Source: JAUYQR01 sp031415015 (GTDB lineage Bacteria; Pseudomonadota; Alphaproteobacteria; Rhodobacterales; Rhodobacteraceae). From it: 64,000 bases of DNA. The stretch's first letter is position 1; each line of letters starts with the position of its first letter. The translations under genes and the position numbers were made by a program. Positions 41,073 to 50,091 of this stretch are shown piece after piece. The stretch spans positions 74,279 to 138,278 of the forward strand of contig JANOQT010000090.1 in the NCBI GenBank assembly GCA_031415015.1, read 5' to 3'. Below the pieces are notes generated by a model that did not search any database, was not told the origin of the DNA, and was given only the letters and a program-made list of their open reading frames with translations.

Positions 41073-43061
41073 TCAAGCCGCCAGCAGCCAGTCGAAGGCG
41101 GTGATGCCGGGGTCCCCCGGTGTGGCCAGTAGCGATCCATTGTCTACCAGCGTTGCGCCCTCGAAATGGCCACCGACCACGAAGAACGGGGCGAAGGAGA
41201 TCGGAGTATCCGAAGCCTCCTGCGCAACCCGGTCGGATCCGTACTCCTCGAACCACGGTACCGAGTTGGCAATTGCCCGCGCCGTTGCGTCCGCAAGGTT
41301 GCCCCATGATTCAGCGAAGTCGTCGACGTCTTTGATCTCCACTTGGCCATCGCGCGTCACGAGAATCTCCTTAAACTCGAAGTATTCCGTATACACATTC
41401 TCGACCCTGACTTCATTGAAGAAGACCGACTGGATCGCCTGTGTTTCACCCAGATAGCCGGAGCTGCGCACGTCAAGAGACGCAGGCGTGTCGTAATCGT
41501 CGACGAGGTGAAGGCCGCCGTCTCCGGTCACCAGGTCGTATTCCTCCAAGTTGATGGCATTGGTGCCGAGCCGCGCACCGTCCATCATGAACTTGTCCCC
41601 CGCATCCGGGTTGATGATGATCGCGTCGAGCTTCGACAGATCGATCCCCGCCAGCCCCAGATCGGCAAGCGTCAGACTTGCGAACATCTCCTCGGTCAGC
41701 GCAGCAATTTGTACGACCGCAATGCCAACCTGTTCCCAGTAAGATCCGGGATCCGTCTGGTTGAACTCGAATGTATCCGCCCCGGCCCCGCCCCAGAGGA
41801 TCTTCGGACCCTCGGTGTCATTGTGGGTGACCGCAAAGGTATCGTTTCCCGCGCCACCCGCCGCAAAAAGCGGGTCGGTGCTACCGCTAAGAATGATTGT
41901 ATCCGTCCCGCTGCCGCCGATCACCACCTCCAGTTCCTGCGCTGTCATGGTGACCGTCATCCCGCCTTGCCCAAGCGCCCAGCCCACATCCCGCCCCGCG
42001 CCGCCGTTGACCATGGTGTCCTCGGCATCGAAGAAGATGAAGTCGTCGCCAGAGCCGCCAAAAAGCTTATCGGCGCCTTGGCCACCGAAGAGCACGTCTT
42101 CGTCGGAGGTTCCAGTGATCGTATCGTTGCCCGCTCCGGCTACGTAGATAAGGCCATCATCAGTATGCTCACTCAATGGGTTGGGAAGATCATAACCGGG
42201 GTCGGAAACATTGACTCCGGTGCGCGAAGTATAAAGACTGATAACATCAGCGTTGTCGCTGCCGTAAAGAACGAGCTTTCCGTCCATGACTGACTGAATT
42301 GTGCCCTCCTCGTAAAGTTCCTGGATTACACCGCCCATCGCCTGAGATACCGAAAGCGGACTCAGGACCGTAGAAACGCTGTCGGCCCGTGCGACGTCGG
42401 AGCTAAAGTCAGCTTGCGTGTAGGTGTATGGAGTAGCGGCGACGAAATCGAACAGCACCGTCTGGCCAATGCCACTGGGGTCTATGGCCCGCTTAAGGAC
42501 TGTATTTCCCATCATGGTCAGGATGTCGTCAACTCTTGTCGTCCAGTCAAAATCATTGCCGTTGAGAACTTCAAGCGAGAAATTCTGAACCTCAAGACGA
42601 CCGTCTGGATAGATCACGAAGTTGGCGTCTTCACTGATCTTGAAGGATATGTTGCCATAGATATAAGTTCTCGCAGCATAGTCATCCAAATCATCATAGA
42701 CCCATTTGTTGTCGACGGCGATGCCATGCCATATCTTGTTGGCTGTGAGGCCATAAACCTCATCCAACTGCGCTTTGGTCATGGTTACTATACCAGTGGC
42801 GTCGTCGCGATGCTCAGAAAAGGTGCCTGCCGCATAGTCCGCCGCGGCAGTTTGGAAGAAGCGCTGCATCATGACGCTGTTCGATGCGACCACAAAACGA
42901 CCGGGCCCATCGTCGGAATCGAGAAATTCGTCCGTGTCGACGGTTATCCCCTTGACCCCGCGATCTTCTGTCAGGTCATTTTCGGTGAAATTGTTTGGAG
43001 GCGTCGCACTGCCATAGAGGAACATTGAAGTTACTTCGTGGATTGTCGGCAGGGTCATCAT
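41073..43061 (-). CDS. RTX-type calcium-binding protein (662 aa)
   Basis: The N-terminal about 300 residues are unique and unrecognised. They are followed by RTX nonapeptide repeats (GAGNDTITG, GGQGADKLFGGSGDDFIF, GGSGTDTIILSG, GGAGNDTFAV, GGAGADTFEF at about 315-450) that bind Ca2+ outside the cell. The C-terminal part from about 480 is again unique. There is no N-terminal signal peptide, as expected for type I secretion; no T1SS genes are in the window. AAGGTGAC precedes tandem ATGs. The start lies only 6 bases after the stop of the upstream small secreted protein. By eye the region is less GC-rich than its neighbours. Confidence 0.85.
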   Translation of the reverse strand: MMTLPTIHEVTSMFLYGSATPPNNFTENDLTEDRGVKGITVDTDEFLDSDDGPGRFVVASNSVMMQRFFQTAAADYAAGTFSEHRDDATGIVTMTKAQLDEVYGLTANKIWHGIAVDNKWVYDDLDDYAARTYIYGNISFKISEDANFVIYPDGRLEVQNFSLEVLNGNDFDWTTRVDDILTMMGNTVLKRAIDPSGIGQTVLFDFVAATPYTYTQADFSSDVARADSVSTVLSPLSVSQAMGGVIQELYEEGTIQSVMDGKLVLYGSDNADVISLYTSRTGVNVSDPGYDLPNPLSEHTDDGLIYVAGAGNDTITGTSDEDVLFGGQGADKLFGGSGDDFIFFDAEDTMVNGGAGRDVGWALGQGGMTVTMTAQELEVVIGGSGTDTIILSGSTDPLFAAGGAGNDTFAVTHNDTEGPKILWGGAGADTFEFNQTDPGSYWEQVGIAVVQIAALTEEMFASLTLADLGLAGIDLSKLDAIIINPDAGDKFMMDGARLGTNAINLEEYDLVTGDGGLHLVDDYDTPASLDVRSSGYLGETQAIQSVFFNEVRVENVYTEYFEFKEILVTRDGQVEIKDVDDFAESWGNLADATARAIANSVPWFEEYGSDRVAQEASDTPISFAPFFVVGGHFEGATLVDNGSLLATPGDPGITAFDWLLAA
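41980..42077 (-). repeat. 98-base internal duplication, copy A (in the 662-aa RTX gene)
   Basis: This segment matches 43699-43796 in the neighbouring broken RTX gene over 98 bases without gaps, with about 11 differences counted by eye. It encodes the FFDAED-VNGGAG repeat region. Confidence 0.8.
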
Positions 43062-43067
43062 GTCACC

Positions 43068-43526
43068 TTAAAAATCGAAGACGGGGTTTCCGCAGGAGTC
43101 AAGCACGTAATAATCAACAGAAAGAAGGATACGCCCATCATCTGATCCGGAGATGATAGGAAGTGCAAACCTGATCCTTACAAATCCGCCAAAGTTGTCA
43201 CCGAGACGGGCTTTCAGTTTTTCTGACCCGTAAAGCTCGGCATCCTTGTAGAGGATCCGACAGCAATCTGGTTGTGCTGTGAGTGCGGCATTAACGCTCG
43301 TGAAGAGCGACGCGTCATAGAAACCGTCCCCGACTGGTACTTTGGGGTCGATTGACCGCCGACGGATATAGAACTCAATTGCCTTCCGCAGTTTCTCATC
43401 ATCAGAGGGTTGCGAGTCGCACGCCACCTCGGTTGTTTCGGGCGCAAGCGGCAGTCGCGTGTAATCCTTTTCTGCCAAGGCAGCCGTTGCGACAATTGAG
43501 AATGCAATAGAAAGACAGAATCGCAT
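43068..43526 (-). CDS. small secreted hypothetical protein (152 aa)
   Basis: The start at 43526 gives a signal peptide (MRFCLSIAFSIVATAALA) with AGGTG seven bases upstream. The mature protein has cysteines (VACDSQP, PDCCRILY, LDSCGNP) that could pair in the periplasm, and a beta-rich C-terminus. The same frame is open upstream through the broken RTX gene, so a fused product is formally possible, but the signal peptide argues for a separate start. The stop is 6 bases before the intact RTX gene. Family not recognised. Confidence 0.65.
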   Translation of the reverse strand: MRFCLSIAFSIVATAALAEKDYTRLPLAPETTEVACDSQPSDDEKLRKAIEFYIRRRSIDPKVPVGDGFYDASLFTSVNAALTAQPDCCRILYKDAELYGSEKLKARLGDNFGGFVRIRFALPIISGSDDGRILLSVDYYVLDSCGNPVFDF

Positions 43527-45017
43527 TGAACACCTGTGCCGTTGAAAAGGCCGCAGTGCGAGAGAAGCGCAACCGGGGGGGGGTATGTCAAGTCCGCAAA
43601 ACCCCTTCCGATGGAACCCCTCCGCCGCCACTGTCACCCATGCAGCCTCCATCGCCATCGCGACCAGATCAGCCATGATCGGATCGCCCGTCAGCGCGCA
43701 GCCCACATCCTGGCCCGCGCCGCCGTTGACCATGCTGTCCTCGGCATCGAAAAAGATGAAGTCGTCGGCACCCCCGCCGAAAAGCTGGTCGGCGCCAAGA
43801 TGGCCATGGATACTGTTTGCCTGATCGTTGCCCGAAATCCTGTCAGCGCCCGTTGATCCGATTACATTTTCGAAACCGTCCACCGTAATCGTGCCGAATG
43901 AGCCGCTTTGCCGCGCCTCAATGACGCCATCTGTGGCCCAAGCAACGTCCAACCCGGAGTTGGTCACAAGATCGCTCAGGTCCAGCACATCGCCGAGCGC
44001 GGTATTACCGCCGCCTGTCGCCTCAAGCTGCTGGTTGCCGCTCCAGAAAATATCATCCGCGTCGCCGATGATCCGCAGCCGATCATCGCTGTTCGTGGCA
44101 ATCAGGAACTCGATGCCGTTCAACTGGTCAGTAGAACCCCAACTGTCGATTACGGTGCCAACAAGCTGATTGTCGCCGTCAATCGAAAAGGCGGCGCGAA
44201 TTTCCTGTGCGGGCTGGTTCTGTGCCTGTTCGCCGCCGCCGGAGTAATCGGCAAAGTCAAAGCCATCGCCGCCGAAAAGCTGATCACTGCCACTGCCACC
44301 CGAGAGGGTATCATCGCCGCCATGCGCCTCAATGGTATCGGCCCCGGCATTGCCGAAGATGCGGTCGTCGCCGTGCCCAGTGCGGAAGATGTCGTTTCCG
44401 CTGGTGAGGTTGATGTCGATGAAGTTTACGACGGGGGTGGTTAAACCGCCATAGCCGTCCAACAGAAGATTCCGGTCCGCCCCGGGAAACCATGCTCTGA
44501 GATCGTCATAGTCAAGAAGTCCGCCGTATGGCGGTGCGCTCGACGCCAGCAATGCGTCTTGATGTGTCATGCCGGTAACGGCGGTGGGTTTGATGGCGGA
44601 CAGCAGGCCAGAAGTGTTGACACCCATCATCCACAGTAGAGTCATTGCGTAGGAATTGCTGGTCTGGCCAAGTCCGTAAAGATAATTGGGGTTTTGGATC
44701 CGGAACGCTTCATTGACCAGCGAGAGAACGTCCCAAAACTCCGAAGCGCTGCGATCGCCGATGTCGATATCGACGCTGGCATATTTGGAGGGATCATAGG
44801 CTCATGAGCCGGGTGCGAAAGTTGTGAACTCGGAGTGCGATTGAACTTGTTGAAAAAGGAATGCTGGTGCTTGGGTCCAATTTTCGAGAAAATCAAACGA
44901 CCAACTCTGAACCTCGATTTCGTCGCCAGTCTCGCTGTTTACAATCTGTAAGTGGCCCCAGTTGGCCGTTCCTTCGGTAGTTGAGATTAGGTTTGCCGCA
45001 AGCTTGATCGCACCCAC
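43527..45017 (-). pseudogene. second RTX-type protein gene, broken by in-frame TGA
   Basis: From a GTG at 45017 (AGGAG 8 bases upstream) the frame reads MGAIKLAANLISTTEG... to a TGA at 44804-44802, then continues in the same frame (AYDPSKYASVDIDIGDR...) through RTX repeats (GHGDDRIFGNAGADTIEAHG, GGSGSDQLFGGDGFD, GHLGADQLFGGGADDF). A CGA-to-TGA change would explain the break. The 3' end has no stop of its own: after the segment duplicated from the neighbour, the frame runs across a nine-base C tract into the next gene. It is therefore damaged at two places. Confidence 0.75.
43699..43796 (-). repeat. 98-base internal duplication, copy B (in the broken RTX gene)
   Basis: Ungapped match to 41980-42077 with about 11 mismatches. 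Downstream of this copy the broken gene loses RTX character, which suggests the break followed recombination within the repeat region. Confidence 0.8.
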
Positions 45018-45027
45018 TTCTTTGCTC

Positions 45028-45189
45028 CTATTCTGATATTATCCCAGCAGATGTATCTCTGACACGGAAATTGTAATTGTAGCCAATGCCTATGCTCGCT
45101 CGCTGGGCCACTCCTCGCCAGAACCAGCGCCACGGAAACGACAAATTATCGAACAGCGATGTCTTCTCATCAAACTCTTCAGCGGACAT
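45028..45189 (-). CDS. 53-residue hypothetical protein coupled to the RTX genes
   Basis: An ATG at 45189 overlaps the stop of the upstream secreted-protein gene as TGATG. The frame reads MSAEEFDEKTSLFDNLSFPW and ends ...RDTSAGIISE. The tryptophan-rich centre (FPWRWFWRG) and basic middle are notable; it is not a typical membrane segment. Its TAG is part of the ribosome-binding site (TAGGAG) of the RTX gene at 45017, so translation of the three genes is probably linked. Family not recognised. Confidence 0.6.
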   Translation of the reverse strand: MSAEEFDEKTSLFDNLSFPWRWFWRGVAQRASIGIGYNYNFRVRDTSAGIISE

Positions 45190-45665
45190 CACTCCGTGAA
45201 TTCCGCAGAATTCATCTCTTTCTTTATTATATGGGTCCGTACTGCGTTGTCGCAGGATTGCGTGTTGTATGACCCGCTGAAGCCGTGTACCGCAAGCCAG
45301 TCGCGCATCAGTGCGATGTCATCCAGCGTCGTCGCGATCCGCCAGACGCAGATGTCGATCTCGGTCAGATACCGCGTCGCCTTGCAATTGAACGCCAGAA
45401 GATTCTGCACATCCTTGCCGCGATCCTCGGGCAGCAGGCGGGAGGATGTGTCGGGGAAAGCCGCCAGTGTGTCTTCGAACTCATCCCAGCGGGGACGGCC
45501 TTCGTCCATGATGCGTCCGACGAACATGAAAGGGTCGCTGTCTTGGGTAGACAGTGCGTGGCGCGGCACCAGAAAGGCTGAGGGGCCAACGGGTAGGGTG
45601 TCAGCATGCGCGCCTAGGGCTATGCCAACGGTCGCCAAGAGGGATTTCACGAAGGTACGAAACAT
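45189..45665 (-). CDS. secreted hypothetical protein (158 aa)
   Basis: The ATG at 45665 gives a signal peptide (MFRTFVKSLLATVGIALGAHA). The mature part has three cysteines (FNCKAT, DICVWR, QSCDNA) and no recognised domain. It is the first gene of a leftward run: secreted protein, 53-aa protein, RTX gene (broken), secreted 152-aa protein, RTX gene. This implies a role in making, folding or immunity toward the RTX products (inference). Confidence 0.65.
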   Translation of the reverse strand: MFRTFVKSLLATVGIALGAHADTLPVGPSAFLVPRHALSTQDSDPFMFVGRIMDEGRPRWDEFEDTLAAFPDTSSRLLPEDRGKDVQNLLAFNCKATRYLTEIDICVWRIATTLDDIALMRDWLAVHGFSGSYNTQSCDNAVRTHIIKKEMNSAEFTE

Positions 45666-45843
45666 GGAACCCCTAATGACCGTCAGGCACACCGGTATGC
45701 GCAACCTGTGGTAGCGCAATGCTGTTGCAACGCAGGTATGGAATTGCAGGCGTTGATCTGTGGAAACCAGCCACCGCCCCGCCTCCCTTGAGTTTGCCCA
45801 CCGACCCTCCTACACCTTGGGGGCGGACAAAAGGACCCAAGCG

Positions 45844-46878
45844 ATGCGCATTCATTCTGATCTGGCCGACACCATCGGCAACACGCCGCTTTTGCACCTC
45901 AAGCGGGCGTCAGAGGCGACGGGATGCACGATCCTGGGGAAATGCGAGTTCATGAACCCCGGGCAGTCGGTGAAGGACCGCGCGGCGCTGTATATCATCA
46001 GGGATGCCATCGCGAAGGGGCAGTTGCGGCCGGGGGGCACGATTGTCGAGGGGACGGCTGGGAATACCGGGATCGGCCTCGCGCTGGTGGGGGCGTCGAT
46101 GGGGTTTCGCACGGTGATCGTGATCCCGGAGACGCAGAGCCAGGAAAAGAAGGACATGATCCGGCTGGCGGGGGCGGAGCTGGTGCAGGTGCCAGCGGCG
46201 CCGTACCGGAACCCCAACAATTATGTGCGCTATTCGGGGCGGCTGGCAGAGGCTTTGGCGAAGACCGAGCCGAACGGGGCGATTTGGGCGAACCAGTTTG
46301 ACAATGTGGCGAACCGGCTGGCGCATGTAGAGACGACGGGGCCAGAGATCTGGGATCAGACCGGGGGCCGCGTCGACGGGTTCATCTGCGCGGTGGGGTC
46401 GGGCGGCACCTTGGCGGGCGTGGGGTTGGCCTTGCAGCCGAAGGGCGTGAAGGTGGGGCTGGCGGACCCTGAGGGCGCGGCGCTGCATGCGTTCTATACG
46501 ACGGGAAAGCTGGAAAGCCCCGGCACGTCGATCACCGAAGGCATCGGGCAGGGGCGGATCACCGCGAACCTGGAGGGGTTCACGCCGGACTTCAGCTACC
46601 GCATCCCGGATGCCGAGGCGTTGCCGATCATCTTCGATCTGCTGACGGATGAGGGCCTGTGCATGGGCGGATCGACCGGCATCAACATCGCGGGGGCGAT
46701 GCGGATGGCGCGCGAGATGGGGCCGGGCAAGACGATTGTGACGATCCTGTGCGATTACGGCAGCCGGTATCAGAGCAAGGTCTACAACCCGACCTTCCTG
46801 CGCGAAAAAGGTCTGCCGGTGCCGGAGTGGCTGGACCGCCCGGGCCGCGCGATCCCGGCGGTGTTCGAGGACGCATGA
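45844..46878 (+). CDS. cysK: cysteine synthase A
   Basis: A 344-residue PLP enzyme making cysteine from O-acetylserine and sulfide. The N-terminus MRIHSDLADTIGNTPLLHL and the PLP lysine in NPGQSVKDRAAL are canonical, as are GTAGNTGIGLA and the GSGGTLAGVG loop. The ATG at 45844 has AAAGGA upstream. Its stop overlaps the next gene's ATG by 4 bases. In R. sphaeroides a cysK lies beside trgAB; here the two loci are 21 kb apart. Confidence 0.95.
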   Translation: MRIHSDLADTIGNTPLLHLKRASEATGCTILGKCEFMNPGQSVKDRAALYIIRDAIAKGQLRPGGTIVEGTAGNTGIGLALVGASMGFRTVIVIPETQSQEKKDMIRLAGAELVQVPAAPYRNPNNYVRYSGRLAEALAKTEPNGAIWANQFDNVANRLAHVETTGPEIWDQTGGRVDGFICAVGSGGTLAGVGLALQPKGVKVGLADPEGAALHAFYTTGKLESPGTSITEGIGQGRITANLEGFTPDFSYRIPDAEALPIIFDLLTDEGLCMGGSTGINIAGAMRMAREMGPGKTIVTILCDYGSRYQSKVYNPTFLREKGLPVPEWLDRPGRAIPAVFEDA

Positions 46879-49322
46879 CGCGCCTGCTGCGATGGCTGGG
46901 GCTGGTGGTGCTGCTGGCGGGCCCGCTGGCGGCGCAGGACGGCGCGCTGGTGGAATTTCCGGGTGCCCGGGATGGTCAGTCAGTCGAAGACGGTGCGGCG
47001 CTGAACTATGCCGACTGGGAGCAGATGGCGGGCCGCGCCGAGACGGAGATTACCAACCGCAATTCAAGTGCTGACCGGCTGGAGGAAACGCGGTCGCAGC
47101 TGGCGCAATGGCGGGCGGCGCTTTTGGGCGCGCAAAGCGCCAATTCAGCGCGGATCGGCACTTTGCGGCAGCAGTTGGAGGCTCTTGGCCCCGCTCCGGT
47201 GGAAGGGGCCAGCGAGGGCGAGGAAATCTCCAAACGCCGGCAGGAATTGGCGGATCAACTGGTGCGGCTGCAATCGCCCGGCATCGCGGCGGAGGAGGCG
47301 TATCGGCGTGCGAACGGGTTGATCAGCGAGATCGACCGGACGCTCAGGGAACGCCAGGCTGATCAGCTGCTGCAGCTCTGGCCCTCACCGGTGAACCCCG
47401 GCAACTGGCCGGAGGCGGCGATCGGCCTGTCGGATACCGTGCTGCGCTTGTGGGACGAGGCCGCGGAGGCCTGGAGCGACCCGGAAGCGCGGTCGGAACT
47501 GTTCGACAACCTGCCGCTGATCCTGATCCTGCTGGTGGTGGCAGTGGCGCTGGTTGTCTATGTGCGCCGCTGGGTCGAGCAGTTTGCCGAGCGGCTTTTG
47601 GCCGGGGCCACGGCGCGGGCGCGCAATGTCTGGTCGCTGCTGGCGTCGACCGGAGAGATCATCTTGCCGACCTTGGGCGTGGTGGCGCTGGCGACGGCGC
47701 TGGTGGCCAGCGGCATGCTGGGCGAGATCGGGCGATCTATCACGGCGGCGTTGCCGGTGATGGGCTTTTGGGTGTTTGTCGCGGCCTGGCTGGGCAAGCG
47801 CGCTTTCCCGCTGACGCAGGGCGAGAATGCGGTGCTGCCGATGCCACCCGAGCGGCGGGCCGAAGGGCGGTTCCTGGCGGTGCTGATGGGGCTGGTGCTG
47901 GCGGCCGAAGGGTTCCGCAGTGCTGCGATGGACGCGCAGGCCTATTCCGATGCGACGACATCGGTGATGTCGTTCCCGATCCTGCTGACGGCGGGATTGA
48001 TCCTGCTGCGCACCGGCGGGGTGTTGCGCAAATCACGCGAGATGGCGGACCGAAGCTATGCGCTGCGCCTGCTGACGATATTGGCACGGGGGCTGACCGT
48101 GATCGGCTTTGCCGGGCCGGTGCTGGCCGCGTTTGGCTATGTGCAGGCGGCGTCGGCGCTGATCTATCCGGCGATCCTGTCGCTGGGGCTGGTGACGCTG
48201 CTGTTCATCACGCAGCGGTTGATCGGCGATGTCTGGGCGATGATCATCAAGAGCGACGACAAGGGCCGCGATGCGCTGGTGCCGGTGCTGGCGGGTTTTG
48301 GTCTGACGCTGGCCTCGCTGCCGGTGTTTGCGCTGATCTGGGGCGCGCGGCTGTCCGACCTGACCGAGTTGTGGACCCGGTTCACCGAAGGCTTCCAGAT
48401 GGGCGAGACGCGCATTTCGCCGTCGAACTTCATGGTCTTCGCGGTGATCTTCGTGATCGGCTACATGCTGACGCGGCTGTTTCAGGGGGCGTTGCGCACC
48501 ACGATCCTGCCGAAGACCAGCATGGACAGCGGCGGGCAGACCGCCTTGGTCGCGGGGATCGGCTATGTGGGGATCTTTCTGGCCGCACTGGTGGCGATCA
48601 ACGCGGCGGGGATTGATCTGTCCGGTCTGGCCATCGTCGCCGGTGCCCTGTCGGTCGGCATCGGTTTTGGCTTGCAGACCATCGTGTCGAACTTCGTCTC
48701 CGGCATCATCCTGCTGATCGAGCGTCCGGTCAGCGAGGGCGACTGGATCGAGGTGGGGGGCGTGCAGGGCAGGGTTCGGGCAATCTCGGTGCGGTCTACC
48801 CGGATCGAGACGTTTGACCGCAACGACGTGATCGTGCCGAATGCCGATCTGATCACCGGGCAGGTGACCAACTGGACGCGCTTCAACCTGTCGGGGCGGC
48901 TGATTGTGCCGGTGGCGGTGGCGCTGGGATCGGATACCCGAAAGGTGGACCGCATCCTGCGCGAGATCGCCGAGGCGCAGCCTTTGGCGGTGCTGAACCC
49001 GCCGCCATTTATCGTGCTGATGGGCTATACCAATCTGGTGATGAACTTCGAGATCCGCGTGATCCTGCGCGACGTCAATTTCAGCCTGACGGTGCGCAGC
49101 GACATCAACCATCAGATCATGGAGCGGTTTGCGGCGGAAGGTGTGCATATCGTGGCCCCTCCGGTGCCAGTGGCCGAGCCTGACCCGGTAAAGATGGCGG
49201 AGACCGTGCTGGCGCTGGCCGATCTGGTGGACAAGGAGCCACGCCGCGCGCGGGCGGGGACTGGGACTCGGGCGGGGACTCGGGCCGCGACAAAGGTCGA
49301 TGTGAAGGGGGCGGACAGGTGA
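46875..49322 (+). CDS. DUF3772 mechanosensitive channel (MscS family)
   Basis: An 815-residue membrane protein. A signal peptide (MTRLLRWLGLVVLLAGPLAAQ) precedes a periplasmic coiled-coil/DUF3772 domain to about residue 200, followed by about ten membrane segments and an MscS core (GFGLQTIVSNFVSGIILLIERPVSEGDWIE) with a C-terminal cytoplasmic domain. The gene starts at 46875, overlapping cysK by ATGA. The C-terminal tail ARAGTGTRAGTRAATK is a short imperfect repeat. It would release solutes on osmotic downshock. Confidence 0.93.
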   Translation: MTRLLRWLGLVVLLAGPLAAQDGALVEFPGARDGQSVEDGAALNYADWEQMAGRAETEITNRNSSADRLEETRSQLAQWRAALLGAQSANSARIGTLRQQLEALGPAPVEGASEGEEISKRRQELADQLVRLQSPGIAAEEAYRRANGLISEIDRTLRERQADQLLQLWPSPVNPGNWPEAAIGLSDTVLRLWDEAAEAWSDPEARSELFDNLPLILILLVVAVALVVYVRRWVEQFAERLLAGATARARNVWSLLASTGEIILPTLGVVALATALVASGMLGEIGRSITAALPVMGFWVFVAAWLGKRAFPLTQGENAVLPMPPERRAEGRFLAVLMGLVLAAEGFRSAAMDAQAYSDATTSVMSFPILLTAGLILLRTGGVLRKSREMADRSYALRLLTILARGLTVIGFAGPVLAAFGYVQAASALIYPAILSLGLVTLLFITQRLIGDVWAMIIKSDDKGRDALVPVLAGFGLTLASLPVFALIWGARLSDLTELWTRFTEGFQMGETRISPSNFMVFAVIFVIGYMLTRLFQGALRTTILPKTSMDSGGQTALVAGIGYVGIFLAALVAINAAGIDLSGLAIVAGALSVGIGFGLQTIVSNFVSGIILLIERPVSEGDWIEVGGVQGRVRAISVRSTRIETFDRNDVIVPNADLITGQVTNWTRFNLSGRLIVPVAVALGSDTRKVDRILREIAEAQPLAVLNPPPFIVLMGYTNLVMNFEIRVILRDVNFSLTVRSDINHQIMERFAAEGVHIVAPPVPVAEPDPVKMAETVLALADLVDKEPRRARAGTGTRAGTRAATKVDVKGADR

Positions 49323-50035
49323 CTGAACTGTTGTTCCGGCAGGACGCTTACCTGACCGAGGCCCCGTGCCGGATCATCGGCCACACCGATGAAGGTGCGC
49401 TGATCGTTGACCGGACGGTGTTCTATGCGACCGGTGGTGGGCAGCCCGGTGACAGCGGGATGCTGGAATGGGCAGGCGGGCGGATGCCGATTGCGACGGC
49501 GGTCAAGGTCGCGGGCGGCGTGGCACTGGTGCCCGGCGAGCCGTTGGCGATGCCGCCGGTGGGAACTGAGGCGCGCCAGCAGATCGACTGGGGCCGGCGG
49601 TACCGGCTGATGCGGATGCACACGGCGCTGCACCTGTTGTCGGTGGTGATCCCCTTGCCGGTGACCGGCGGGCAGATCGGGGCCGACCGCGGGCGGCTGG
49701 ATTTCGACATGGACGAACCGCCGGAGGATGTGGCGGCCCTTGAGGCGGCGCTGAATGCGTTGATCGACCGCGATCTGCCAGTGACTGAGACCTGGATCAG
49801 TGACGCGGAACTGCTGGCCAATCCGGGGCTGGTCAAGACCTTGCGGGTGATGCCGCCGGTCGGTCAGGGCCGGGTGCGGCTGGTGCGGATCGGCTCGGGT
49901 GCCGATCAGGTTGACCTGCAGCCCTGCGGCGGCACCCATGTGGCGCGGACGGGTGAGATCGGCCGCGTGGAGATCGGCCGGATCGAGAAGAAGGGCCGCC
50001 AGAACCGCCGGGTGCCGATCACGCTGGTCGGATAG
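49319..50035 (+). CDS. alanyl-tRNA editing protein, AlaX-like
   Basis: A 238-residue free-standing editing domain homologous to the AlaRS editing and C-terminal regions. Zinc ligands are H101 and H105 (MHTALHLL) and C203 and H207 (CGGTH). It hydrolyses mischarged Ser- or Gly-tRNA(Ala). It begins at a GTG whose last two bases are the start of the previous stop (GTGA overlap), so it is coupled to the channel gene. Confidence 0.9.
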   Translation: MTELLFRQDAYLTEAPCRIIGHTDEGALIVDRTVFYATGGGQPGDSGMLEWAGGRMPIATAVKVAGGVALVPGEPLAMPPVGTEARQQIDWGRRYRLMRMHTALHLLSVVIPLPVTGGQIGADRGRLDFDMDEPPEDVAALEAALNALIDRDLPVTETWISDAELLANPGLVKTLRVMPPVGQGRVRLVRIGSGADQVDLQPCGGTHVARTGEIGRVEIGRIEKKGRQNRRVPITLVG

Positions 50036-50067
50036 GGCGTCATAAAAGCTTCATTGGACGCGCGATG

Positions 50068-50091
50068 ATATTTCCGGCATTCCGGAAATAT
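50068..50091. promoter_or_regulatory. ArsR-type operator overlapping the start codon
   Basis: ATATTTCCGG / CATT / CCGGAAATAT is a perfect 10-bp inverted repeat. It ends on the second base of the arsR-arsC ATG (50090), so bound regulator would block transcription or initiation directly. Confidence 0.65.
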
